DNA of 64,000 nucleotides from Opitutales bacterium UBA5694 (GTDB lineage: Bacteria; Verrucomicrobiota; Verrucomicrobiia; Opitutales; Opitutaceae). Position 1 is the stretch's first letter; the number at the start of each line of letters is the position of its first letter. Where the stretch lies: NCBI GenBank assembly GCA_002420185.1, contig DIHO01000004.1, forward strand, positions 84,842 through 148,841, read 5' to 3'. Below, piece after piece: positions 16,305-24,610 of this stretch. The notes beneath the pieces are model-generated. The model was given only the letters and a program-made list of their open reading frames with translations. It made no database searches and had not been told where the DNA came from. Made by a program: the position numbers and the translations under genes.

Positions 16305-17240
16305 CTAGATTTTAACGTCCAACTTTGCTAGAGCCGTCTCGAGGCTCGGGTCCATTGGATGGCCATTGTAAAGGACCGTACCGTCAGGAGCGACTAGGAC
16401 CATGCGGGGAATCGAATTGATCATGAGCAACTGGCTTAGTGGTCGGTCCTCCGGTTCTAACAGCCATGGCATCATGTCCATCTTATGCTCTGCCCATATC
16501 CTCTTCGCTTTGCCTACAGGATCGTCCGAATCAGTGTTCATTCCCGCTACCACGATTCCCTGACCCGGTAACGATTCGCCTTTCGTGCGAAGCTCCGGCA
16601 TCAGTTGTATGCAGGGCCCGCACCAGCTTGCCCAAAAGTCAATGAGCATGGCCTTGTTTCCTGAGAGCCACTGCGACAAAGGCTTTTCCTCACCATCTGC
16701 GCTCGCGATGACTATGTCCATGGGGATTCGCAGATTTGCCATAGCGGCTTCCTGAACTTCCTTTTGCCGCACTTCCGTCATCAACTGGATCAGACCAAAA
16801 GCCTGCGTGTAATCCGGCGCATTAATAAATGACTTGGCTGCCTGCTTTTCAAATTCGGGCATGTCCGTAGCTTCATAGGCCTGAATGGCACGGATCGAAG
16901 CTACCAACCCTATCAGCTGACGCTCGGAGTGGAACGAATTGGCCATCCCATACTCCAGTTCTCCGGAAACCGCCTCCAAATCGTCCAAATGCTTGTATAA
17001 TTCGGGCATATTGCCCGAGGAAAGATAGTGGATGGTCTGGGCCTCGACGAGAAACGCCTTCTCGACTTCTTCCTCTACAGCCCGTGCGTACGCCTCTTCC
17101 CACGATACCGCAGGATCGCGTGCTGCTTCGTACAAATTGTCCTTAGCAGAATGTGCGTGATTTCCATGGTCCCGTGCCCAGAGAGGGACCAACAAAATTA
17201 AAGCCCCTGCAACAAGGCAACTACGTAGATTAAACGCCAT
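16305..17240 (-). CDS. Exported thioredoxin-like protein, TlpA/ResA family, with long N-terminal extension
   Basis: About 311 residues from ATG 17240, beginning with a signal peptide (MAFNLRSCLVAGALILLVPLW). A histidine-containing segment follows, then an alpha-helical region (about 40-175). The C-terminal 130 residues are a thioredoxin fold with the redox pair in FWASWCGPC and the cis-proline region MINSIPRMVLV. The role is likely disulfide reduction or thiol-linked redox outside the cytoplasm. The helical extension resembles those of large TlpA proteins in Verrucomicrobiota and Bacteroidota and has no assigned role. A longer start at 17288 would put charged residues ahead of the signal peptide. 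It is divergent from recQ. Confidence 0.8.
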   Translation of the reverse strand: MAFNLRSCLVAGALILLVPLWARDHGNHAHSAKDNLYEAARDPAVSWEEAYARAVEEEVEKAFLVEAQTIHYLSSGNMPELYKHLDDLEAVSGELEYGMANSFHSERQLIGLVASIRAIQAYEATDMPEFEKQAAKSFINAPDYTQAFGLIQLMTEVRQKEVQEAAMANLRIPMDIVIASADGEEKPLSQWLSGNKAMLIDFWASWCGPCIQLMPELRTKGESLPGQGIVVAGMNTDSDDPVGKAKRIWAEHKMDMMPWLLEPEDRPLSQLLMINSIPRMVLVAPDGTVLYNGHPMDPSLETALAKLDVKI

Positions 17241-17603
17241 AATCCAGATACGACCCGCACCGCCCCTTGCATGCAAGCCGATTCGCAACGGGATTCCTAG
17301 CCAATTATTGAGGACGTAAACAGAACCTTAGCAAATTCCTGCATCGTAAGGTACGGCTTACTATCCCTCGTTAGCTAAGTTTTACTTTACCTAATTGCGA
17401 CGGCTTGGGCCCTCGGCCGCGCGAGCAGTCGAAAGGATAAGCAGCCCTGCCTCTAAGATCCAACTGTGCCAAAAAATAAGCCCAATTTACAGTAGTCCAT
17501 CCGACACCAGCAACTTGAGGTAAAAGACCAACGTCCGCCCGCTTGTTTTCCTCTCTGTCAAAATCGAATTTATCACGCCGTAGCCTTGCGTTAAAGGGGA
17601 TCC
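17241..17603. other. Divergent intergenic region between tlpA-like gene and recQ
   Basis: This 363-base gap must hold promoters for both genes, but I see no convincing -35/-10 pair. A short frame on the minus strand at 17487-17681 overlaps the recQ start and is treated as spurious. Confidence 0.4.
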
Positions 17604-19556
17604 ATGGACAAAAAATCCCAACAAAATCCTGTTCGCAATCAATTCATCCTTCCTTATCAAGATCCGATTCGACACATTCAAACAATGCCGGCCTCGCTAA
17701 ACATCGAACGTGCTCGTGAGATCCTGAAACGCTATTTCGGTCATGACACGTTTCGCCCGTTCCAAGAAGAAATCATATCGGAATTCCTCGCCGGACGAGA
17801 TGTTTTCGCCCTCCTGCCTACCGGCGGCGGAAAATCGCTCTGCTACCAGCTCCCCGCTATTCTCGAGGAAGGTCTCACGGTAGTCATATCTCCCCTAATC
17901 GCCTTAATGAAAGATCAGGTCGATGGGCTCAACGCTAACGGTATTGCCGCCACGTTTTTGAATTCTTCCTTGAGTAAAACGGAAGCACGAAAACGCTATA
18001 GGAAGCTGTTTGCCGGCGAGTACACCATTTTGTACGTCGCCCCAGAAAGGCTTATGCTTTCCGGTTTGATCGACGATCTCAAGCGGTGGAAGGTTTCCCG
18101 TTTTGCCGTGGATGAGGCACATTGTATTAGCGAGTGGGGACACGACTTCCGCCCGGAGTATCGACAGCTGTCGAAATTACGGCACCTTTTCCCCAATCTC
18201 CCTTTCATGGCGTTGACAGCTACCGCCACCGAACGGGTACGAACGGACATCTTGACCCAACTTCGGCTCCAAGAGCCCCGCACCTTTGTGGCTAGCTTCA
18301 ATCGACCCAACCTCAATTATCAGATTGAGACCAAAAAGGCAATTTTCCAGCAGATTCTGAAGTTCGTGAGCAGCAAGCCCTACGAAAGTGGCATCATCTA
18401 CTGCTATTCGCGAAAGGCGACTGAAAGCCTTGCCGACCGGCTCAGCCAGAACGGCATCGAAGCCCTACCCTATCACGCAGGCATGACGTCCCCTAAACGC
18501 GCTGAAAACCAGGAGGCCTTCATACGAGATGAGATAAAGGTAATTTGCGCTACCATCGCGTTCGGTATGGGCGTCGATAAGCCGAACGTGCACTACGTTA
18601 TCCATCAGGACCTTCCAAAGAATATTGAAGGCTATTATCAAGAAACTGGACGGGCAGGGCGCGACGGTCTGCCTTCGGACTGTATTCTATACTTTAGTCC
18701 GGGGGATGTAGCCAAGCAGCTCCAGTTCATCGCCAACAAGAATAACTACAAAGAACGAGATGTCGCCATGCAGCAACTACGTCAGATGGTTCACTACTCG
18801 GAATCCTCGGAATGCCGTCGCAAGGTATTGTTGGGCTATTTTTCGGAGGAGTGGACAGAGGGGAATTGTGGTAACTGCGACAATTGCCGCAACCCACGGC
18901 AAACGTTTGACGGCACTCTTCCCGCTCAGAAATTTATGTCCTGCATTTTTCGCGTTAATCAGGCCAGCGGCTTTAGCGTCGGCATCAACCACATCGTTGA
19001 TGTTCTCCTTGGCAGCAAGAACGAAAAAGTTCTCAAATGGAGACACGACCGCCTTTCAACCTACGATATCGGACAGGATTACACACGCGTGGAATGGCAA
19101 GCGTTCGGTCGTCAACTCATTCGCAACGGATACATCGAGCAGAACGCGGAAAACCATAGTGTGCTTGAATTGGCGAGAAAAGGGAAAGCAGCTCTGCGGG
19201 ACGGGACTCCAATACAGCTCACCCAGCCCAGTGTCGCGAAGGCGGCTTCCCAACGGCGCCAGCCCGCCTCAACAGGCTGCATCGAATGCAACGACGAACT
19301 ATTCGCCATCCTTCGCACCCTCCGCAAAGAGCTCGCCGCAGAGCAGAAGGTCCCTCCCTATATCGTTTTTTCCGATGTCACTCTCCGCGAAATGGCCCGC
19401 GACTTCCCAATCGAAAAAGGCCAGCTTGCCGACATCAGCGGCGTTGGAGTCGCCAAGCTAGAAAAATACGGAGATGCTTTCATCGAAGCCATACAGGAAT
19501 ATTTGGATACTCATCCCAAAACGGGTATCGATGAACTCGAACCCTCGTTTCGCTAA
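17604..19556 (+). CDS. recQ: ATP-dependent DNA helicase RecQ
   Basis: 3'-5' DNA helicase of recombination and fork repair. The helicase core has GRDVFALLPTGGGKSLCYQLPA (motif I part: TGGGKS), DEAHCISEWGHDFRPEY (motif II and aromatic-rich loop), ALTATATERV, and motif VI ETGRAGRDGLPSDC. The RQC zinc site uses cysteines in SSECRRKV and NCGNCDNC. A C-terminal HRDC domain lies at about residues 565-640. All domains are present and length is normal. ATG 17604 follows AAAGGGGA; ATG 17685 (MPASLNIERA) is a reasonable alternative, since the first 27 residues are unlike family members. The photolyase follows about 210 bases later, making a small DNA-repair neighbourhood. Confidence 0.94.
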   Translation: MDKKSQQNPVRNQFILPYQDPIRHIQTMPASLNIERAREILKRYFGHDTFRPFQEEIISEFLAGRDVFALLPTGGGKSLCYQLPAILEEGLTVVISPLIALMKDQVDGLNANGIAATFLNSSLSKTEARKRYRKLFAGEYTILYVAPERLMLSGLIDDLKRWKVSRFAVDEAHCISEWGHDFRPEYRQLSKLRHLFPNLPFMALTATATERVRTDILTQLRLQEPRTFVASFNRPNLNYQIETKKAIFQQILKFVSSKPYESGIIYCYSRKATESLADRLSQNGIEALPYHAGMTSPKRAENQEAFIRDEIKVICATIAFGMGVDKPNVHYVIHQDLPKNIEGYYQETGRAGRDGLPSDCILYFSPGDVAKQLQFIANKNNYKERDVAMQQLRQMVHYSESSECRRKVLLGYFSEEWTEGNCGNCDNCRNPRQTFDGTLPAQKFMSCIFRVNQASGFSVGINHIVDVLLGSKNEKVLKWRHDRLSTYDIGQDYTRVEWQAFGRQLIRNGYIEQNAENHSVLELARKGKAALRDGTPIQLTQPSVAKAASQRRQPASTGCIECNDELFAILRTLRKELAAEQKVPPYIVFSDVTLREMARDFPIEKGQLADISGVGVAKLEKYGDAFIEAIQEYLDTHPKTGIDELEPSFR

Positions 19557-19765
19557 TGAGCCACTCTATCAAATCGCTTTCCCAATCCTTCTGCCTGGTA
19601 GGGCGTTCCGGTCAGGCATGCCACCCTAGCTTGAACCTCTTATCCGGCTCGCTGAGCCCGCACGCTTTTACTTTGGTCGACTATAATAAACCTACGATGA
19701 GGGTGTCAAATAACACTACACCGTATCTGTAGATCTGACCCAACCAACTCCGAAACCCAACGAAC

Positions 19766-21136
19766 ATCAAAACTTATCAAAAAAGCCTATTCCTGTTTCG
19801 ACGCGACCTACGGGTCGATGACAATACGGGTCTCAACCAAGCCCTTGTTCGATCCAAAGAGGTCGTACCAGCCTTTGTCCTTGATCCCCGACAAACCGAA
19901 CCACACGACTACCGTAGCGAATCGGGACTCTGGTTTCTACATTACTCTCTAGAGGAGCTCGATCAGGACCTGCGAAATCAGAACTCAGCCCTCTTTCTCT
20001 TCAATGGCAAGCCACACGAACTCGTCGAACAATGGGTCCAGGAACTCGGAATCGAAGCCATCTGGGTCAATCGCGACTACACCCCGTTTAGCATTCAGCG
20101 GGACCGAGCCCTCCTGTTGGCCTGCATAGAGCAGGGCATCGACCTTCAAACGTGCAGCGACCTGCTTCTCAACGAACCCGAGGAGTCCCTCAAGGCGGAC
20201 GGGGCGCCCTACACCGTTTTTACTCCCTACTTCAATCGAGCCCGCACGATCAAAGTGGATTCCCCCAGCAAGTTGACCGCCGGAAAAGGTAGGCTCGACT
20301 CTCCAGCAAAACCCCTAAAAACTGGAGAACTCCTTGAAAGACTAATCCGCGATATCCCAGCATACCCCACTATTAAAGGGGGTCGCAGAGAGGCCAGGAA
20401 CACTCTCCGTCGACTGTCTAATCTTTCTGACTACGAGAATGATCGCGACATCCCCGCCCTTGAAGCGACCAGTCATTTGTCCGCCCATCTAAAATTTGGA
20501 ACCTGCTCCGTCCGCGAGGCATACTGGGCAATTCGACGCAAACTGGATCTGGAAAATCCTCTGATTCGCCAACTTTATTGGAGAGATTTCCTTACTCAGA
20601 TCGCCTTCCACTTTCCACATGTTTTCGGAAATTCCTTCAAGGAAAAGTACAATAAGGTCGCCTGGAAACAGGATACCCAGGCATTCGAATTTTGGAGAGA
20701 AGGCAGAACCGGCTTTCCCATGGTCGACGCCGGAATGCGCCAGCTCAACCAAACGGGATTTATGCACAACCGCGCCCGCATGGTCGTAGCGTCCTTTCTC
20801 ACCAAGGACGTTCACATCGATTGGAGATGGGGCGAACGCTATTTCGCCCAACGCCTGGTCGACTACGACCCCTGCGTCAACAACGGCAACTGGCAATGGG
20901 CGGCGTCAACCGGCTGTGATGCCCAACCTTATTTTCGAATATTCAATCCTTGGCGACAACAAGAAAGATTCGATCCAGATTGCAAATTTATCAAAAAGTG
21001 GATTCCCGAACTAAGTTCGCTATCACCCCGCCAAATCCATCGCTGGGGAGGTGAGCTCGGAGTCGACTACCCGGCCCCAATCCTAGACCACAAAAGAGCT
21101 GCCCTTAAAGCCAAGATGCTTTTCGATGGATTATAG
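19766..21136 (+). CDS. phrB: Class I CPD photolyase, apparently without a canonical start codon
   Basis: Light-dependent repair enzyme with FAD. The N-terminal antenna-binding domain reads SLFLFRRDLRVDDNTGL and then VVPAFVLDPR. The FAD domain has YWRDFLTQIAF, FWREGRTGFPMVDAGMRQL, MHNRARMVVASFL and DYDPCVNNGNWQWAASTG, the last holding residues typical of class I CPD photolyases. The open frame runs from 19739 (after a TGA at 19736-19738), but no ATG, GTG or TTG occurs before a TTG at 20117, deep inside the antenna domain. An ATC at 19766 sits exactly where relatives have ATG and gives KTYQKSLFLFRRDLR. A CTG at 19793 is the only NTG nearby and would cut the first strand. The gene either uses ATC/CTG, has lost its start, or carries a base error. 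Confidence 0.85.
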   Translation: MKTYQKSLFLFRRDLRVDDNTGLNQALVRSKEVVPAFVLDPRQTEPHDYRSESGLWFLHYSLEELDQDLRNQNSALFLFNGKPHELVEQWVQELGIEAIWVNRDYTPFSIQRDRALLLACIEQGIDLQTCSDLLLNEPEESLKADGAPYTVFTPYFNRARTIKVDSPSKLTAGKGRLDSPAKPLKTGELLERLIRDIPAYPTIKGGRREARNTLRRLSNLSDYENDRDIPALEATSHLSAHLKFGTCSVREAYWAIRRKLDLENPLIRQLYWRDFLTQIAFHFPHVFGNSFKEKYNKVAWKQDTQAFEFWREGRTGFPMVDAGMRQLNQTGFMHNRARMVVASFLTKDVHIDWRWGERYFAQRLVDYDPCVNNGNWQWAASTGCDAQPYFRIFNPWRQQERFDPDCKFIKKWIPELSSLSPRQIHRWGGELGVDYPAPILDHKRAALKAKMLFDGL

Positions 21137-21247
21137 CCCTAGTCGCAGCCAATCCCCGAGTTGCCTAGACCAATCCGAAACCCTGATGCGGCGACTCCTA
21201 AATCGACCGCTGCCAAAATCACACAAAAAGACACCACGCCTTTCCCA

Positions 21248-22726
21248 ATGAAACTGTTTGTATACTCAACCCTATTACTATCTCTGCCAACACTCAGTCT
21301 GTTCGCCCGACCTAATATTGTTTTCCTCTTTGCCGACGATCAGCGCCCTGACACAATCGGAGCCCACGGCAACGAGCATATACAAACGCCTCATTTAGAT
21401 CGACTCGCTGCCAGTGGGCTTAGTTTCACCCGAAACTATTGTGCCGGCAGCTATAGTGGCGCAGTCTGCGTCGCCAGTCGCAGCATGCTCATGACCGGAC
21501 GCCACTGGCACCGTATCAAAGACACCCGGAATTGGGAAGGTCTAACCACCTTCCCGGAACACCTCGCCCAAGCTGGCTACACTACCCACGCCGTCGGCAA
21601 ATGGCACAACGGCAAAACTACCCTAGCCCGATCTTTTCAAACCGGAACCAATCTATTTATTGGCGGCATGTCCGACCATACGAAAGTCCCGCTGCAAAAA
21701 CTTAATCGGGATGGAACGCTAACCGCGAAAAAAGTAGGTACTCGATTCTCCAGTACTCATTTCGCTGATGCCGCCATTGACTTCATCCAAGAGCAAAATT
21801 CCGACGCACCGTACCTGCTCTACGTTGCCTTCACTGCCCCACACGATCCCCGTAATCCACCGCCATCCTTTCGGCGGCTTTACTATGAGAACCGGCCTCC
21901 TCTTCCAGAGAACTTCCTACCCGACCATCCTTTTGACAATGGCCATCTTTATGGGAAAAAACGGGACGAAAGCCTCGCTGCCCACCCGCGTACAAAGTCG
22001 GTCGTCAGTGATCAGCTCTGCGAATATTACGGGCTCATCACTCACCTCGATACCCAAGTCGGTCGCATCCTTGACGCCGTCGAGAACTCTCCCGCTGGAG
22101 AAAACACAATCGTCATCTACACTGCCGACCACGGCCTCAGTGTAGGCTCCCATGGATTGCTCGGAAAGCAAAACGTCTATGAGCACAGCATGGGGGCTCC
22201 CCTTATCCTATCCGGTCCAGGAATCCCCCAAAACCAGACGACCGAAGCCATGACCTACATTCTCGACCTCAATCGGACTATCTTCGAGCTATGCGGCATA
22301 CCCGCACCCAAGGGAATCGACGGAGCCGATCTGACTCCTTTGTTCAAAAACCCGGCGGCTTCCGTGCGGGAGTCCCTATTTCTTCCATTCCAAGACATCA
22401 TGCGTGCTGTTCGAAACGAGCGATACAAGCTGCATATATATCCAAAAATTAATCACACACTACTCTTCGACCTCCACACGGATCCGGGCGAAATGAACAA
22501 TCTCGCCGACGACCCCGCCTATTCCAATCAACGTGCGGAACTGTTTGCCCTCATGAAGAGCTGGCAATCACGCGTGGGTGACCCGTCGCCACTCCAAGTT
22601 GACAGCCCCGTCCCCATGGAAGTCGACTTCAGTAAAATCGAGCGATCACTCGATGTCTGGCAACCAGACTGGATACGGGAAAAGTACTTCGACGGCCGGT
22701 CCCGCGCTGACCATGGCTCGAAATAG
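21248..22726 (+). CDS. Secreted type I sulfatase
   Basis: About 492 residues from ATG 21248 with a signal peptide (KLFVYSTLLLSLPTLSLFA). The N-terminus of the mature part carries the metal-binding IVFLFADDQRPD. The formylglycine site is C74-V-A-S-R within GAVCVASRSMLMTGRHW, the Cys type that needs a formylglycine-generating enzyme (not in the window). Further sites are HAVGKWHNGK, and IVIYTADHGLSVGSHGLLGKQ, with metal-binding Asp-His. It resembles choline-sulfatase/heparan-type S1 sulfatases that in this phylum release sulfate from algal polysaccharides; substrate unknown. A TTG at 21161 would add 29 residues before the signal peptide and is rejected. Confidence 0.88.
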   Translation: MKLFVYSTLLLSLPTLSLFARPNIVFLFADDQRPDTIGAHGNEHIQTPHLDRLAASGLSFTRNYCAGSYSGAVCVASRSMLMTGRHWHRIKDTRNWEGLTTFPEHLAQAGYTTHAVGKWHNGKTTLARSFQTGTNLFIGGMSDHTKVPLQKLNRDGTLTAKKVGTRFSSTHFADAAIDFIQEQNSDAPYLLYVAFTAPHDPRNPPPSFRRLYYENRPPLPENFLPDHPFDNGHLYGKKRDESLAAHPRTKSVVSDQLCEYYGLITHLDTQVGRILDAVENSPAGENTIVIYTADHGLSVGSHGLLGKQNVYEHSMGAPLILSGPGIPQNQTTEAMTYILDLNRTIFELCGIPAPKGIDGADLTPLFKNPAASVRESLFLPFQDIMRAVRNERYKLHIYPKINHTLLFDLHTDPGEMNNLADDPAYSNQRAELFALMKSWQSRVGDPSPLQVDSPVPMEVDFSKIERSLDVWQPDWIREKYFDGRSRADHGSK

Positions 22727-23265
22727 GCACACTCCCGCAATCAAACACTAGGCTCGTCCCTGTTGTTCCACGTAATTTGATCAAGCTGTCTCAACAGCTA
22801 AACCCGATGGCTCGCCTGTTGGTATCCACTAGATCCTCAATCGGGACCTCTTGAGTATAACGTATGTGCACAGCACGTTTGCCGCAATTGAACTTAGGAT
22901 TATTCGCGACAACCTGAGCAATAATCGCTTCCGAGCAAACTTAGATTGATATGAGATGCCGTTGATTGTCCAGACAGGCCCAATAATTCCCTCGCTCGAA
23001 AGTTGGCGTTTTGTAACACACAGTCCGTTGTCCCCAAGGGACCGCTCGCTCAAGTCGCTCTTTTATGTCGATCAGTCGGTCTCTTCTAACTAAAAGCAGC
23101 GAATCGAAATATCCTTGGGGCCTCATCTCCACATCAAAGACTCTATGCCGATCCGTACCACGATCAAGCCCGACCCACGACGGAACGAAATGGACTGATC
23201 CCAGCCGAACGCTGATCAATAAAACTCGCTTTGACGAGTAGTATCTCTAGCTTGCGATCAATTCT
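22727..23265. other. Gap with an unrecognised, possibly decayed minus-strand frame
   Basis: The minus strand has an open stretch of 92 residues (22941-23219) containing RRDRLIDIKERLERAVPWG. A stop follows, and then a further open run with VVANNPKFNCGKRAVHIRY. The composition looks protein-like across the stop, as in a decayed gene, but I cannot assign a family. No regulatory site is evident. Confidence 0.35.
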
Positions 23266-24156
23266 ATGCAACGATTTCATCGATTACGCTTCGTATTATT
23301 ACTACTAGCGATTCCTCTCGTGGCCGTTTCCTTCGGGCAGGAAGCCGCAGAAAGCGATACCGGAGAAACTCCGAGTTCCGAATCAATGGCGGCCTACATT
23401 CTCAAGGATTTGAACGATCGAGAGCAGAGCGCCTATAAGCGCTACGAGAGAGCGTTAGCCACCGAGGACGTGCATTCGATCGAAACCGAACTTCAGTCGA
23501 TCGTCGACGGATACGAAGCCCTAATCAGCGCTGCCCCCAACTATGTAGCGGCTTTTATCTCCTACGGGATGATGCTACATCGAATCGGTGAACGCATCCC
23601 CAGCAACGCTATGCTTATTCGAGCTGACCAGATTGACCCGTATCACGCAATCGTTAAAAACCAGTTGGGAAACTACCAGGCGGAAGAGGGCAACTACCCG
23701 GAGGCAATGGGGTTTTACCAAATGGCCATCGACCTTCGCCCCGACGAGCCTCTCTACCACTACCAATTGGGAAACCTCCTCTTTAGCTACAAGAATTTCT
23801 TTATCGATGATAAGCTCTTCCTTCCAGGGGGGATCGACCTGGAAATCCAGAATCGATTTCGGAAAGCAGCCGTGCTCGCACCCGCCCATCTGCCCTACCG
23901 TCTCCGCTACGCCCAAAGTTTTTTCGATGTCGCGAGGCCCAATTGGGAAGCCGCTCTCGAGGAGTGGCAGCAACTTGTCGATTTTGTGGAGTCACCCGAG
24001 GAAAAGCAAATGATGCAACTCTACATGGCTAAGACCCGGTTTGAAATGGGACACCATACCGCAGCCCACAAAATCATCAAAGGAATCGATGAGCCCTCGC
24101 TCGAGCATTCCAAGGGTATTCTTCTAGAACAGATCAACGCCAAACATCCGCGGTAA
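23266..24156 (+). CDS. Secreted or periplasmic TPR-repeat protein
   Basis: 296 residues with a signal peptide (RLRFVLLLLAIPLVAVSFG, cut before QEAAES). TPR-like helical pairs run from about residue 75 to 250, for example YVAAFISYGMMLHRIGE, VKNQLGNYQAEEGNYPEAM, and LYHYQLGNLLFSYKNFF. The C-terminal part ends in HSKGILLEQINAKHPR. TPR proteins act as scaffolds; the partner is not indicated by the neighbours. Its ATG directly follows a gap that contains a possible gene remnant. Confidence 0.75.
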   Translation: MQRFHRLRFVLLLLAIPLVAVSFGQEAAESDTGETPSSESMAAYILKDLNDREQSAYKRYERALATEDVHSIETELQSIVDGYEALISAAPNYVAAFISYGMMLHRIGERIPSNAMLIRADQIDPYHAIVKNQLGNYQAEEGNYPEAMGFYQMAIDLRPDEPLYHYQLGNLLFSYKNFFIDDKLFLPGGIDLEIQNRFRKAAVLAPAHLPYRLRYAQSFFDVARPNWEAALEEWQQLVDFVESPEEKQMMQLYMAKTRFEMGHHTAAHKIIKGIDEPSLEHSKGILLEQINAKHPR

Positions 24157-24610
24157 GCTTATCCCTATTGGAGCAGACGAAGACGGCTCACAAAAATTAA
24201 ACCACGGGCCGAGTATCCCTGGTGCAGGACCTATCTCGCCGATCGAATACTCTTTTTCAAAAGCTACTAAGATTACCCAGGAAATTGATGCAGGTGACCA
24301 CTCCTCTTTGTCTAGCGGCAATATATTGTTGCTTCAGGTCAATAGGGTCGCCGCGAGGCCACGAGGGAGCCAGCGGTAGGAAGTGTGGGGGTTCCGCCAT
24401 GATACTTCTCGGCGAAATCACAGCTTTTAGAAGCAAAATATTCAGACACCAATCCGCACAAGTTTGCAAAGGGGGCGATGAGATCACTTACCGCCCAATT
24501 ACTTACAAAAACCAGCCGATCCGGACCAAACTCGTCGAGAGAGAGGTCGAAGCCTCAAACCTTCTTAATTCCGAAGTTGCGTTCTCGGCAAAATAAAATC
24601 GGATAGCAGA
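24157..24610. other. Gap upstream of the xylonate dehydratase-type gene
   Basis: Two plus-strand frames are open here. One begins just after the TPR stop (about 73 codons, with GADEDGSQKLNHGPS) and ends at 24379. The other (24222-24596) is 124 codons and looks compositionally random. Neither resembles a known family, and no operator or riboswitch was recognised. Confidence 0.3.

Noticed and set aside
24222..24596. 124-codon plus-strand frame upstream of the xylonate dehydratase gene
   Set aside because: Composition looks random and the frame has no family match; may be part of a decayed sequence.
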